This document shows, in pieces, positions 1 to 12,944 of a stretch of DNA of 64,000 bases (position 1 is the first letter of the stretch; each line of letters starts with the position of its first letter). The DNA lies in contig OZ034968.1 of assembly GCA_964030785.1 (NCBI GenBank), positions 55,925,399-55,989,398 on the forward strand, written 5' to 3'. Source of the stretch: Siderastrea siderea. Its lineage: Eukaryota; Cnidaria; Anthozoa; Scleractinia; Rhizangiidae. A program made the translations under genes and the position numbers. Below the pieces are notes generated by a model, which saw only the letters and a program-made list of their open reading frames with translations, did not search any database and was not told where the DNA came from.

Positions 1-1560
1 GTTGTAGCTTTGTAAATTCTTGTGACTTAATCAAGCAATAACAATTTAAACACTAGTTTCATCTGGCAAATACTCTTATGTATTTTCTCGAATAACTACA
101 TATACTAAAACAAAATAAAATGTCATCCTCCTCAAAAGTGGGGGGGCTAAGGCCCCCCAGCCCCCCGGCTCCGCCGTCCCTGCACAAGTGAGAAATAAAT
201 TTTATTACATAACTGTGGTGGGAATGACTCACTGGTTATTCTCCACTTTCGACAGGGGAGGGAAGTTCGTGTATAAAATTATAATGCAATGCTCCACAGA
301 GCAGGGAGTAAGTTAGTAAAGACCACAGGACAACCTGTTTATTATGATAAGACGAATTCCGCTGAACATTGAGCAGCAAGTGCAAAAGTTATTTACTAAA
401 AAACTACTCATGGCAGGGTAACATTTTGAACACTGTTTGAAACATCTCACTTTACTTCACTTCTCCATGTCACCCCGCAATTAAGTTCTCAAGCAATCTC
501 GAGAAGGTTGATGTCAAATCTCGCAACTGAAATATGCTGAAAACGGGCGCCATTTTGTTTTGAACTGACATGAAGCGCCTTTTCAATTAAAATATGGGTA
601 ACTTCAAATTCAATTTTTTCTCGTGGGGTCAACTAGAGCTAACTAGGGAGCTTAACAGCGACTTTCCACAAATATCGACCTAGCAGTGGCACAAGTGGAA
701 AAATCGATTTCGCTCATGATGTTTTGCTCATAGATGGGCCCTAGTGAGAAACTAAACGGGCTGTAGTTAGTTTTTCCAAATACGGCTTCCTTTCGTAAAA
801 ATTCGAGAAAAACCGTTTTGCCCGAGTTGAGCTCAAAATCCACTTCCGGCGAGACGCAATTTTCCCAAAATTTGATCGGTTCGCATATCAAACCAGAACT
901 AGATACGAAACTTCAAATAACATGTGTGGTTTTCCCAAGTCTTCTCCTACTGATAAACAAAGAAATTTGTAAAATCAAAGTTACTATTATGCCCGAAACA
1001 GATTTACAAAAACACGCTATAATAGAGAATATAGCAAATTTTGACTATGGGCGATAACTTAGAATTTTATAAAATGACTTTCTGTGGCTTATTTATATAC
1101 TGTTTTATTAGAATATGAAAGAAATCCTTGGGTAAATCGTATTAAGTGACCCGCAGGGCAGAGAGTTCAACCTCTGTTTCGTCGAAAATATGGCTTTCAC
1201 ATTATAAACAATGGCGTGACACCACTAGTCACTGAGACTTAAGAGAGCCAAAAGGAACACCAGAAAAATAATTTAGAGACAGAAATATGAAAATGTGTAG
1301 GTAAAATTTCTCTAGAGAGGCATTTCTTACCTTTTGGCTTTTTTCCTCTTGCTTCTCCTTCTCAGTTTTCCGATACTTGTAAGTATACATTGTATGTTTG
1401 TTTGGCGGGTGGCGAGTTTGAGAAATTATAATCGGGATCGTTGTTGACCTGTGCTAAAAAGGATCTGCATGCCTCTCTCAATCAAAAGCGAATAGAAGTA
1501 AATATGTTTGTTTTAAATCATTTGTTCGCTAGACAACTATAAATGAGAATTGCGTGACCT
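1..1560. other. No gene recognised
   Basis: I see no convincing coding exon on either strand. A G-run followed by a C-run near 140-175 resembles the end of a short inverted-repeat element but has no visible partner. The rest is AT-rich with short chance open frames. Confidence 0.5.
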
Positions 1561-1569
1561 AAAGTCACC

Positions 1570-2635
1570 GGAAGTGTCACTGGAGAATGTCTGAAAACAC
1601 TCGGCAGTTTACTTTCTTCATACTAGCAGAATGGTTTTAGACTAGGCTATCTCATTATGATAGACAGGGAAAATTGCAGCTTAACACAATATCGGGGGTA
1701 GAATAAACCTGACTATAGTGCTTGATTAACTAGTATCAATTTTAACTGATTTCAAAACGTTTTTTAATTCGTTCAACCTTCGCTTTTTGCCTCCTAAGGA
1801 ATGTATTACTCAGTCTAAATAATGTTTCATGTCCATTTAGATTGACGTCATATTGGACCATTCGTCGATGTCGATTAAATTCCCGTTTATTCATTTACAC
1901 CTTACAATTTTCATGGTCGCTAACACCTGACCAAAAAAAAAGGCGTTGGCCACTCCTCAGTGTCTTAGCAATAAAAGTCAAGAAGAAGTACTTCTGGCAC
2001 TTTTTCTTATGGATTTCAGAAGCTTGTGTAACACAAAGTTACACATTTGTTCAGAATGGGACTGGCGTTAGTAATGCTTGCACTAAATGGCAATTTGGTC
2101 TGCGGAAGTGTCACTGGAGAATGTCTGAAACGCCTGCAGTTCACTTTCTTACTATATGTTCTTCATATTAACAGAATGTTTTAGGCTGGGCTAGCTCATT
2201 GTGATAGGCAGGGGAAATTACAGCTTAACGCAATATCAGGGGTAGAATAAAAATTATTTTTGGCCAGTTTGATTAACTAATGTCAATTCTAACTGATTTT
2301 AAAATCATAAAATGCTTTTGATACGTTGAGCCTTCGCTTCTTGCTTCCGCGTGCATGTAGGATGTACCCACAAAGGAAGGCACCCTTGAAGAACGTTTTA
2401 CTTAGTCCAAACAATGCTTCATGATCGTTTAAACTGGCATAGCATTTCTTTAATCGTAGTGTCTTAGCGATTTTTAGTCAAGAAAGGGAATTTCTGGCAC
2501 ATTTTCTTTTGCACTCTCCCTGCTTATGGTGATGTAACAAAATCAAGCACGTGGTTTGCTCGGGATGGCAGTGGTGCTAGTAATTCGTGCACGAAATGAC
2601 AATTGGTTATGTGCGGTCAAATTTAGATAATGATA
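1570..2635. repeat. Two-copy direct tandem duplication, ~534-bp unit
   Basis: Unit 1 starts at 1570 and unit 2 at 2104, both with GGAAGTGTCACTGGAGAATG. Matching blocks recur in order at the same offset, for example CAGCTTAACRCAATATC (1676 and 2221) and the AGTCAAGAA block (1977 and 2478). The copies are diverged with small indels, so this is an old duplication. No coding capacity is evident. Confidence 0.8.
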
Positions 2636-3257
2636 TCTCTTAAGTAAGGTAGCACTGTACGTCTACAGTTTTATCCTCAAACCATCACTATTATCGCTGG
2701 GCAAACTGAAAGTGCAAACCGCTGACCAATCCCGGCTTTTATTTGCGCAGGCTCCTCCTTTAGGAACTCACTGACTAAATATGCAAAACGAAAATGCACC
2801 TTTGAGAGAACCTTGCGTCTTTCAGCCAAACCACTTTGAAAAATTTCAATGCCAAGTGACGACTACACTTGAGGGGTGTGGTTCTCAGAAGCACCACCCC
2901 CTCGTTGCAACAACACCATGAACAACACTATGAAAGCTAAGACGCCGGTGTTCTTTTGAAGCCATTCAGGAGTAAATGTAACCAAGATTTCTCTCCTCTT
3001 TTTGTAAAGCGTTTTACTTGCTTATTTGAAGTAACATTTGGAAGGTTTGCAAAATCAAACTGTGAGATAGAAGGAGATAGAAGTCTCCGAGAGTGCTACT
3101 TTTGCAATAAGCCAAACAATAGCTCTAGTCGCCTTTGAAAGCAAAACGCATTGTTTAACCAACAACAGACTCTGACAAAAGTGAGTTTCGCTTCCTTCCC
3201 TCATTTTAGTAAAGAGATAACTCGAACCATCGTCAGGCTTCTGATTTCCATGACGGT

Positions 3258-5429
3258 GTATCACCCCTAAATGTAATACCCACCGTAAATGTAATAAACT
3301 TTAACGCTAAATGTAATAAACTGACCCACCGTAAATGTAATACATTTTAACGCGAAATGTAATAACCGTGTCTATCCTCTGAATATGCAAAGGACTACAG
3401 CTGCTGTTCATACTTAGTTTTACCAACTGCTTGATTGATCTCAAACGGCACTGATTTTCATAATAATATATTAATAATAACAATCTTAACTTCCCTATTC
3501 ACTTCCCTAGGGGAAGTGGACTGCTGGCTTTTAGGGCCATAATAGACAGTCCTTAATGGATTAACGCATGGGTGTGGCTCCTTAACACTGGAACAGGCTC
3601 GTGGTTTTATGTGAGCTCTATCAAATGGAGAGGTCAAAAAAAGAAAATTGGTGAAACACGAAAATTGTCAAGGAACGTGCCAGTATTGTTAAAGTTTTCA
3701 GTTACTTTTTAAGGCTGTAAAGAAGTCGTGTTTTTCTTGCTCAAATTTGTTTTGTTGCGATCATTTACTTCGAAAAAAGAAAGTTTAATTCATGTTTCAT
3801 AAAAATATATTAATTAAATAACTCACATTTATTCTTAATGATCAGTAGTTACATACAGTAGTAAAAGATTTTGTTCCAGTTTAAGAATTTGATGTGGAAT
3901 CTGTGATTCTACATTATAGACTGTTCCTGTTAATAAAATGTCAGAAAATGAGCCTATGAGAAGGAAAATTAAATAGAATATTTGTCAGGGTAAAAACAAA
4001 TGAAATTTCCTTACCTTAAGGACGGTGCCTCCTTTTGTTACTGCGCGTACGTTCTGCGCATCTCGGGATATTCGGGTTTCTTAAGGAATTTGCCCACTAA
4101 TACAGCAATATTTTTGAATGGTTTAAGATTATGTGAAAAAAAAAACACATCTTAGCAAGGGCTATCAGAATCCAAACTGAAAATTGGGGGTAACCACCCA
4201 TTTTTCAGAGATAATTGAGCTTCAATTTGGAAAGAAATTGCCATACATTCTTTGTATTTTAACACTTTTTGAGAATATGGTTGCTTAATTATCTCTGAAA
4301 AATACGTGGTAACCCACATTTTTCTTTTTGGACTCTAATTACCCTTGCTAAGATCTACTTTTTCCCCATAGTCATAACCTTTGCAAAAAATATATCTCTG
4401 TTAGGGGGCACCGTCCTTAACAACTATCTGGTTACAAGCCTGAAAGTAATGGGATCTTTTGATCAGGTTAATGGGTCGCCCTGGGGAAATGGCGGACGTG
4501 CTTACCGCTTAATTGGCCGTTTACGTCAAGTTTGACAATATCGCACTATGTGAAAAAATGTGCTCTGATGTTAACAAAGTTCCACGATGGAAAATGCAAC
4601 AGAAAAGAGGATCAGTCTAAACGGGGCGAAAAGATTAGTTTCTGTTTGGGATTTGAGTCAAAAAGTGTGAAAGAATATATCTTCTCAGAGTACAAAATAG
4701 CCCTTTTGAATAACATAGTTTAGAAAGGTCTAGAAAAGATTCACCGCGCAAACCAACCGACACAGGTAAACGAGGATAGTCTCTCCGATATAGATTATCT
4801 CAAAGCACTCTACAAAACAAAAAAAGAAACAAATTTAGCCAAATTTGAATCGTTAGCGAGATGGAAAAAAACAAAGACTTACTGAACAAATGGATGTTAT
4901 GATATTGCACAGAAATTATAATCACTATAAAACTGGAGTCCAAATTGTATGTTTTAAAATAATCTCTGTTTAAAGTGTTTCAAATCCTGGATTTTACTCT
5001 AAATCGGGGGGTTAAAATAACTCCAGTCCTCAAGTCGAGTCTAGTTTTTCCTGCTCTTTTTGTAGTTAAAATAAACCTCCAAAATAAAGTAACTCCACCG
5101 TCAGGAAATAACGTGACTCCAGTCATAGTTACTTGGACTTTTTGAAAATTCACTCTTTGCAAAGAAAAAGAAAAGACCGAAATAATGAAAAAAAAAAAAA
5201 AAAGGCAGAAGATAACGTAGGTATGAAAGGTTGTGTAGCCCTTTGCATATTCAAAGGATGACACGGTTATTACATTTAGCTTTAAAATGTATTACATTTA
5301 CGGTTGGTAAGTTTATTACATTAAGCGTTAAAGCTTGTTACATTTACGGTGGGTATTACATTTAGCGTTAATTTTTATTGCATTTACGTTGGGTATTGCA
5401 TTTAGCGTTATTACATTTAGCGGTGATAC
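3258..5429. mobile_element. Terminal-inverted-repeat element with TAAATGTAATA-repeat arms
   Basis: The left end GTATCACCCCTAAATGTAAT (3258) is inverted at the right end, where GGTGATAC closes at 5429. Both arms (3258-3372 and about 5266-5429) are strings of diverged units alternating ACGCTAAATGTAATA and CACCGTAAATGTAATA. The interior shows no transposase and holds a second MITE at 4020-4416. No clean target duplication was identified, so the outer boundaries are approximate. Likely a non-autonomous DNA element. Confidence 0.7.
4020..4416. mobile_element. Nested foldback MITE with TTAA target duplication
   Basis: The element begins GGACGGTGCC and ends GGCACCGTCC, directly flanked by TTAA at 4016-4019 and 4417-4420. 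Inside, a second inverted pair (CAGAGATAATTGAGC near 4207 and GCTTAATTATCTCTG near 4284) makes most of it self-complementary. The TTAA duplication fits piggyBac- or Kolobok-mobilised MITEs; the family is inferred. No coding capacity. Confidence 0.8.
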
Positions 5430-5812
5430 AGGTATACCTGACTTACAATTATCCTTCTGTGAGGTTAATTTTACCTGAAGAAACGATATTACCCGCAAAA
5501 ATGTTCTAAATTGGCCCATTTGCGATGAAATCAATAAATCAGCATTCTCTAGAGTCCTAAATGTAATCGAGAGCTCTGCACTCCCCCAAGTTGCTTTATG
5601 CCAGTTTTAGTTTCACTCCCCAAGAAAACCTTCCTGAGCTCGACTTGTGCCTGGGCAAGTTTAGAAAAGTCCTAGACTAGGAGCTTCCACTCAGGGATAG
5701 TCAAACAAAAAGAACATACAACCTGGCACGAAATCGCCTACCTCACGATTAGTTCTGCACATGTTGAGACAAGTGGCTCACCACACCTGCATTACATTCT
5801 CATGCAAGACCA

Positions 5813-5896
5813 TTGGACATTAGGCAATCATCATCACTAACCGTATTTAAAACTAAGCTCAAGACTTATCTTTTTAAGGATGCATTTGACTTGTAA
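5813..5896 (+). pseudogene. LINE reverse-transcriptase ORF, C-terminal tail fragment
   Basis: The reading frame gives a tail with the motif LDIRQSSSLTVFKTKLKTYL and ends at TAA after KDAFDL. The pattern of IR, S, F, K-x-LK and YLF residues is the usual C-terminus of CR1/L2-type LINE ORF2 proteins. The DNA after the stop, to about 6040, contains a segment ending ATGGCGCTCTATAACTGC that resembles the conserved 3' tail of such LINEs. No reverse-transcriptase core is present, so this is a 5'-truncated relic. Confidence 0.6.
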
Positions 5897-6049
5897 TTTT
5901 TATCATTGGCCTGAACAGTATTGGTACTCGATGTATTGTTTATAAATGTAGTTTTTAACCTTATTAAGAGTTATAGTATTGTAAAGTGCCGTGGGCAATT
6001 AGTGGAGTATGGCGCTCTATAACTGCATTTTAATTAAACGTAATTAATT

Positions 6050-7560
6050 AAAATGAGGTTTTTCCTTATCAATATGGTGTAATTTAATTTAAAGACGTGA
6101 TTTTTGCACTCGTTCACGTTCTTTTCACTCAACAATCCACGAGTGGAAAGAGAGACTGTCCGTAGTCTAGAAAAGTCCACTGTAACTGACAGAATTGGAC
6201 TTTGGAAAATAAACATAGGGTTTTAAGGAGGAACAAAAACTGGACAACCTAGAGAAACGACACTCTCAACCCACTGGGCCGACCCTGCAGCCCCAATTCC
6301 TAAATCACGATGTTCTTTAATTTCATTTGTGTATCTGACCACCGATTTGATTTTGGTCTAAACTTGGTAATGTGCATTTTTAGGTCCGGAAAAATGTGTT
6401 CTTTTCCTGTCATCTAAGTCTTCATGGTTATGTTGTTTAGTACTGGACACAATTGAGACTGGTGTCCAAGCTATCCACCAATCCGAGGATCAGCTTCTTC
6501 CTGTGATTCATCGTGTTTGGCCGCCAATGGTTAAAAGATTCATGGATGATGAACGAGTTATCACACACGTTTTGCCCTTTTATTCACGATTACTCTGTTT
6601 ATCATAGAATCTTTGGGGAAATAAAGACCAAGATAGTAGTAATTATCAGTAACAAATAGGAATAATTACATCTCGTTAAGGTTAACTGAAGGACTTGGGG
6701 CACAACCTTGGCGAACACAATTTTTTGTGGCTTGGCCATAATGCCGAAGAGAAGCAGAACGTTTAAATTTGGGGGAGCGGGGAAATGGTTTTGTCCTCAT
6801 TTTCTCAAAATCTTGACCAAGGCAGAATAAAATAATCAGGGCTACTTTGGTTTCTCTCGCGATCTCTGTCCACCCCCCCCCCCCCAAAAAAAAAAAAACC
6901 AACAACAAAAGGCAATTTAATCTGAGTAAAATGGATGAAGAATATCCAGTGAACCTCCAAAACTGTTTCCTTAAGTGGTTACAGACCACTTGAGACGCAT
7001 TGGTACAAGTCAGGTCTGAAAAAGACTAGTTTGGTAGTAAGGTTTGAACTCGTGTTCAAGCAATAAGGTCTGGAAAAGCAGACTACTGCCAAGAATAGTG
7101 TTGCATCTCTCTCTTGGTTATTATTGATTTTAAAAGCTAATATCTTGAATCTTTGTAATGTTATGGAACACATTGGCACGTTGACACCAATAATTGACCC
7201 CAGCAATCAACAAAAACATACTTGAAAAGTACTTATTGGCATGTTATGTTTCTAGGAGTTCTGAGAAACACGCCCTACCAGGTCATAAATTTGGCATGCA
7301 AGGCAATTGACTACTTCCGGCCTACACAGGGAGGAACAACAAATAGCCTTTAGCAAAAATACACTTTTATTTTTATGCTTTGAAAATGCACATGTGGCCT
7401 TGTAACAAATACATACATGGTTTATTTTATATAGCTACTGCTCTGTTAAACTATAAATTGCAATCTAGTAACTTGGACTTCTATGAAGTGTTTCGTGTGA
7501 CTACTTCCCTAATTTTTATTAACAAGTTTGGTTTTCAAACTCGTCTGTTAATAAAATACA
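6050..7560. other. No gene recognised
   Basis: AT-rich sequence with a C-run/A-run near 6872-6898. No splice-consistent coding exons or inverted repeats were recognised. Confidence 0.4.
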
Positions 7561-7565
7561 CATTC

Positions 7566-8490
7566 AGTGGAACCTCCCTGTGCGACCACCTCTCGTAAGC
7601 AACCACCTCCCGTCAGTGTCATTACTTTTCCAAAAGACAGAATTTTTGCCGTGATATCAATATACCGTGTAGCACTAAATTATTGCGGGAGTTTAATTTT
7701 GCGGATGGGCGATTTTTTGTGTTTTGCGGGAACTATTTTTTGCGATTGGGAAAAACTGGGTTTTTTTGTGGGAATTAATTTTTGCGATTTTCAGGAAGTC
7801 GCCTTCTATTCGGAATTATAAAATTCCTGTTTTTGGGGTATAAACAATCGAATGCAGGTGAACAACGTGCAGATGTAGAACACGTTAATTAGTTAATCAA
7901 CGGAGTCCCTTCAGACGATCGTTTCCTTTGAAGCAAAGACGTTACTTGTGCATAATTTCGACAGTGGAGTAAATATTTTGCGGAAAACATTTTCGCGGGA
8001 ACTTTTTTTTGCGGATCGTGAAAAAAACCGCAAAAATTAAAACCCGCAAACATTTAGTGCCACAGGGTAGTTGTACGTATAGTTGCAGGAACCTCTCGTA
8101 GACGACCACCTCCACGAAGTGACTACCTCTCGTAAGTGACCACTTTTTGGGCTGACATTTTGGAACTTTCTACTGTTCATAACCTCTGGTAAGCGAGCTG
8201 TTGGCACACTATCCTATCTCACCAGTGCAAATTGCGTAGAATGGTGCAAAACTTACTTTTGACACCTGATCTCTGCTAAAGATGAGCGCATTGAATTGCC
8301 AATTTGTGAATACTAATAAAAGCGATGTTACAGTACATCACTTTGGGTGTTACGTCAGTCCGTGCATGGATTATTGAAAGTAAACCTCTGAAACTAGCTA
8401 AACTAGAATATCAAAAATTAGACTTTCTGTGGTCTGACCTCTCGAAAACGACCACTTAGGCTTCATATTTTGTAGGTTCACCTATGGGAG
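7566..8490. repeat. Diverged repeat built on a GACCACCTCTCGTAAG motif
   Basis: Variants of the motif recur near 7583, 8100, 8130 and 8448, with GGAACCTCCCT at the left and GGGAGGTTCA near 8487 at the right. This looks like an old inverted-repeat element with internal repeats, interrupted by the MITE at 7665-8067. Confidence 0.45.
7665..8067. mobile_element. MITE with TA target duplication
   Basis: The left end CCGTGTAGCACTAAAT pairs with the right end ATTTAGTGCCACAGGG in inverted orientation, flanked by TA at 7663-7664 and 8068-8069. Internal arms continue as TTGCGGG and CCCGCAAA. The TA duplication suggests a Tc1/mariner-superfamily driver (inference). It has no transposase and sits inside the older repeat at 7566-8490. 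Confidence 0.75.
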
Positions 8491-8587
8491 GTTCAAATGA
8501 AACCGCAAAAAATGCTGTGCACAAGCCAATTGACTACCTCGCCTCCACATGCAGAAACAAAATAATAGCCTTGAAACAAAAAACACT

Positions 8588-8687
8588 TAACACACTTATT
8601 TTTTAAGTTTTGAAACTAAGCTCGTTTTACTAATATAATTTATTAGTAAAACACCTTAGTTTCAAAACTTAAAAATAAATGTGTTAA
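8588..8687. repeat. Near-perfect hairpin, ~47-bp arms
   Basis: The left arm (8588-8634) reads inverted as the right arm (8641-8687), sharing TTTTGAAACTAAG and CTTAGTTTCAAAA with a 6-bp loop. The flank CCTTGAAACAAAAAACAC (8571) is inverted beyond the neighbouring element as TTTTTTGTTTCAAGG (10066-10080). The hairpin therefore appears to be the centre of an older foldback element split by the insertion at 8705-10063. Confidence 0.8.
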
Positions 8688-8704
8688 ATAATAATTGTTT
8701 TTTG

Positions 8705-10063
8705 TAACCTGCGATCAGGCCGAATTTTAGCATCGCTCTCATATTCTCTTACGTGGGTCGCTCGCTAAAATAGGGCCTGATACAATCTCTTACAGGAGTT
8801 CGTGTCGGCGGCCAAATTTTGGCCGCGGGAATCTCACAATCTGATTGGCCCTTTAACAATAGAGCTGTCAACGGAAGTAAATTGTGTACGAGACTTGCTC
8901 ACAATTTTCAATCCGACCGCCATGGCCAAGGAACAAGTCTGCCGAGGTAAACGTGTCGCTCAAAGATATTCTCGTCGTTCTAGGAGAATTGTCATCATTT
9001 CTTTCTCTCCTGAGAATGGCGTCCGGTTTGACGCAAGCTGTCTCTCGCTCGGAGCAGAGAAGTACAGCAACAGTGAAGTATGTATCCCGTTTCATCGCAT
9101 CGTGTCTCCAAATTTTCATTTGAAGGCTTTCAGCTAGTATTGAAAATATAAGCAGAGTAGTGGTTGTATCCGCGTTTTACGAAACAAAACGAACAGCAAG
9201 TATCTTTCGCCAAGAGTGATCAACAAGTCAACCGATAATTCCGTAAACTTAACGATAAGCTGATGTTTAGTGAGAGCCGCACTCAGCGAGATGCTATATT
9301 TATTTTTACCTAAGTAATAAAGACCTTCAGTTTATTCATTCAGTGTTAATAATGTCGTTTTAATGATCTCTGACCTTGATATCAAAGGATCTGACTAGGT
9401 TTATAATAAATGTTCTTCGTTTTAAAATTCGCTGCTGTTTAGAGATGAAATTCGCTGGTAATCTCAAATATTTATCACTTCTGGAACTAAATTAAATTAC
9501 AAAACACTCGTTTGTTTATAAACGGTTTTATTGATATCTTTTTTCTAAAGAGTGAAACTGAAGGTATTTCTCTTAATTTCCCAAGGTATTTTACGCAGGA
9601 AATCGGTGACAAATGCGTAGAGAATATTTCCGGATACCACCTGAAATGAGAAAGGATTCAAACATGCAGCATATTTTGGTACATGACAACCTCGTCGTGT
9701 TCTGAATTTTCATTCAGTTTCAGCTCAGACAGAGCAACTATGTATAATACCGGAGCGCGTACCTTCAAGTTGTAAATTTGAACGCTAGTGCCAAGATTTA
9801 TCGTAGCCTGTGATTTTCTTATTTTTGCCGACATTTGAGGTCTTTTTGCGAATGCCATTACATACACATCTGGGAAATTTACATACCGAGGAGCGTGCAA
9901 ACAAAACAAATTTTGATTGGCCGTTTTGTTGAATGTCAATCAATCAAAAAAGTGGGCGGCAGACGTTCCGTAGAAGAATTGTATCAGGCTCTATTTTTCG
10001 TTTCGCCCTTCCCGCCGGAATGTTTCACCGAGCGAAACGAAAATAGAGCCTGATCGCAGGTTA
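8705..10063. mobile_element. Mutator-like non-autonomous element, 9-bp target duplication
   Basis: The left end TAACCTGCGATCAGGC is exactly inverted at the right end, GCCTGATCGCAGGTTA (10048-10063). It is flanked by a perfect 9-bp duplication TGTTTTTTG at 8696-8704 and 10064-10072. Each end also folds on itself: the left end carries a second inverted copy at about 8766-8786 and the right end at about 9979-9996. A 9-bp duplication is typical of Mutator-like elements; no transposase is present. Open frames inside (for example around 8802-9137 on both strands) overlap each other and have no recognisable domain. Confidence 0.8.
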
Positions 10064-10089
10064 TGTTTTTTGTTTCAAGGCTATTTGTA

Positions 10090-10740
10090 ACTTACTAATG
10101 CAACTAATTTGTATTAATACATGTGGTATCCGAGTGTTAATAAAATGTAGCAAAAAAATGAAGTGCACATGCCAATTGACATAGAAGTAACACACAGCTA
10201 ATTTGTGTAAGTACTCAGTAGCTAGTTTGTATTAACAGTTAAATGCTTTCTGTTAATAATATAAAATGTAACTACTTAGAAGGTAAATGACTGTTAACTA
10301 CTTACATCTGTAGAAGCTTGTTTAAGTATTCTTTCCCTTAGATTAAACACTCCCAACAGTTGAAAATTTTTGAGTTTCTCATTTAAGTGTGCTAGTTGAT
10401 ACAGCAGTAACTGTGTGAACAAAAGCGAAATTGAAAACGCATCTCATTCTGTACTGCTAAGAGGGCACAAATATAATTCATTCATCTAAAATAAAACCAC
10501 GAAGATAATGCTCCCACTATTTCAGATAGAAACCCACTTCCCTTCAACACTGTAATATATATGGTGACTTCACTGGCTATTTTAAACTCCTGCATGCTTT
10601 AATGATAATACTAAGTTACAAAGGTGCCCACTGTACCTATTAAGGGTTAAAATTCTTGGTTTGGGACCTCATCTTATACCTTCTAGGGAAAAGCCAGAAA
10701 AAGTACAAGGGAAAATTAAGTCAATACCCTTGTCGTAAAT
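10090..10740. other. No gene recognised
   Basis: AT-rich spacer with no supported exon, RNA gene or inverted repeat. Confidence 0.4.
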
Positions 10741-10923
10741 TAGCCTGTTCCAGCTGTTCAGATAGTGGAGCGTGAGCGAAAAACACAGCAAGCGAAAGAG
10801 CGGGAAAGAACAAGGGGAGACTGGGAACTTCCCAGTCTCCCCTGTCTCCCCCGGTTTTTCCCGCTCTTTCGCTCGCTGTGTTTTTCGCTCACGCTCCACT
10901 ATCTGAATGCCTGGAACAGGCTA
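10741..10923. repeat. 183-bp near-perfect palindrome
   Basis: TAGCCTGTTCCAG at the left matches CTGGAACAGGCTA at the right, and the arms run through GATAGTGGAGCGTGAGCG to a centre near 10830. Because of the symmetry both strands encode almost the same Arg/Glu-rich open frame; this is not a gene. Probably a foldback MITE. Confidence 0.85.
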
Positions 10924-12935
10924 GTCACGAATGTGAGCCATGCCCACAAAACCAAATTTTGGTACCAGCTTTGGCATTAATCCTTTAAAAATTTCCAACA
11001 ACTTCACATCACTTTATATGGAAGACCACAGTACTGGGACTAATTGATTTGGAAAGTACACCTCCCTTATAAGCTTATTGGAAACTTGCAATCAAAACTC
11101 TACAATGTAACAAAAAGAATTTTCACAAAAATCAAAACATTACACTAAACTAGCATATAAATTTGAAATCTACAGTTTGCTGTGTTACTCTGGGGAAATA
11201 ATCCTCAAGGAAATACACATTCATGATGTTAATGTGGACTTCAGTCTGGACTTTGAGATAAAAAACCTGGGAACTGTTCAAGGCCTGGTTGTTGGAAAGC
11301 CAATTAGTGCTAACCTTGGGTTAAACACTGTCCAAGGTTTTTGATTCTCTTGTTAATATAAAAGCATTGTCGCTGCGAATTTTTAATTGAGTCAAACTTG
11401 AAACAACCAAAGTCAAATTTTTAAGTGTTTAGTCTGGAATTCATGTCGTTATGGATTAAAAGTGAATCAAAAATTGACGCTAATCCTGAGTGCTTCACCT
11501 AGAGTGCTTTGAACAACTGGGCCCAGACTGCTAAGGTTTTATATCTGAATTTGGTTTACAAAATCCTCATTTTCAAACTTGCTGTAATTTTCATCCTGTT
11601 CAAAGCCACTGTGTGTTACAATTTCTGCAACAACATTAGGCGGCTCCTCGTGAGGGGATCGAACAACTCGCTGTGCCCATCCAACAAACTGGACAAACTT
11701 CCTTGCGGAACCAATTTTTGTAAGTATAGCAGCAATGCTAACGAGCGGGTTAAAGTCCGCTGTTCACGGAGAAGCGCATGCGCGAGCGGAACGGCTCAAA
11801 AATAAATTGTACGGGTCGACACTAAATTCGAACTGAGCTTATGGTGGAAAAATGCGTTCAAATCGCGCCCTAATTTTGCACATCTGCTCTTCCCTTTCCA
11901 CTTTTTATAGTATTTATTTCCTGTTGTAAATATTAGTTCGATTTTTATAATGTTGAAAGTGATTTAGCAGCCGAAATCGGCATTTTAGTCAATGGATGGT
12001 CAGGAGACGCAGTGGTAGACTGGCGACGGGACGGTACAACACAATACATTCACGAGATTGAAGAATCCTTGAGTCTTACGAACCAGCATTTTAACTGCAG
12101 CGGATTTAACAAATGGAAAATCGTTAAGACCCATAAACAGACCATCACAAGCAGGTCAAACAATAACCTTTCTCCGAATTGCTGCTGGAGATCTATCAGT
12201 TGGATGCTAGTAGTTCGCCATAAGACAACAGAGGTGCAATGTTTTAACTCCAAGAATTCTATGTCTAGTTTAACCACAACCAAGAAAGTGGAGGTAAAAT
12301 GACAGCGCAAGAAGCTGTAACTTCTTTATGATCAAAAGAAATGACAACAGTCTCAAAATAATTAATTTGGATCTGACATCCGTGATAAAGAAAGTTACAT
12401 GTCTAACGCAGATAACCGCAAGCAAACATCAAATTACGTATTAAGAAACTCGTGGATCCTTTCATAAATTAAACGTCACTCTTTTAAGCGGCTTTTAGGA
12501 ATCTTGCAATTAAACTGAGCACAAAAACCTAACTACAATCCTGGCCATTAGAACTTGGGACACTTAGATGAGAAGTAGGAAAATGTACCCTACACTGTAA
12601 TCAGAAGTCTTTCATAAGTGTTACGACTATCTGTGCCCCCTCTCCCCACCTCCCCAAACAATTTTGAAGGTCAGTCATCAGTTTCAAAACCCAAACTTCA
12701 ACATTGTACAGGGGGAAGGCGGGCGAGGCAAGAGTATTTTTGAAATGACGCTAACGGGATGCCATTTGAGCAAAGTGTCCCAAGACTAATGGCCAGGGTT
12801 GTAGTTGCCAAAGAACTAGCACACACAGAGGCACAAAGATTTCAAACAGCTCTAAGAACATCAAACACTCCAAACACAGCTTGAAGTTTCTCCCGGATCA
12901 ATAAGTCAACCGCCGATTTACCGGCACAATTTCGC
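10924..12935. other. No gene recognised
   Basis: Chance open frames only (for example near 11509-11805 and on both strands at 12012-12310), with no known domain or consistent splice signals. A long first-exon or UTR role cannot be excluded. Confidence 0.35.
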
Positions 12936-12944
12936 TGTGTCGCC

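Noticed and set aside
10669..10980. Arg/Glu-rich proteins on both strands beginning MERERKT
   Set aside because: They are mirror images produced by a 183-bp palindrome.
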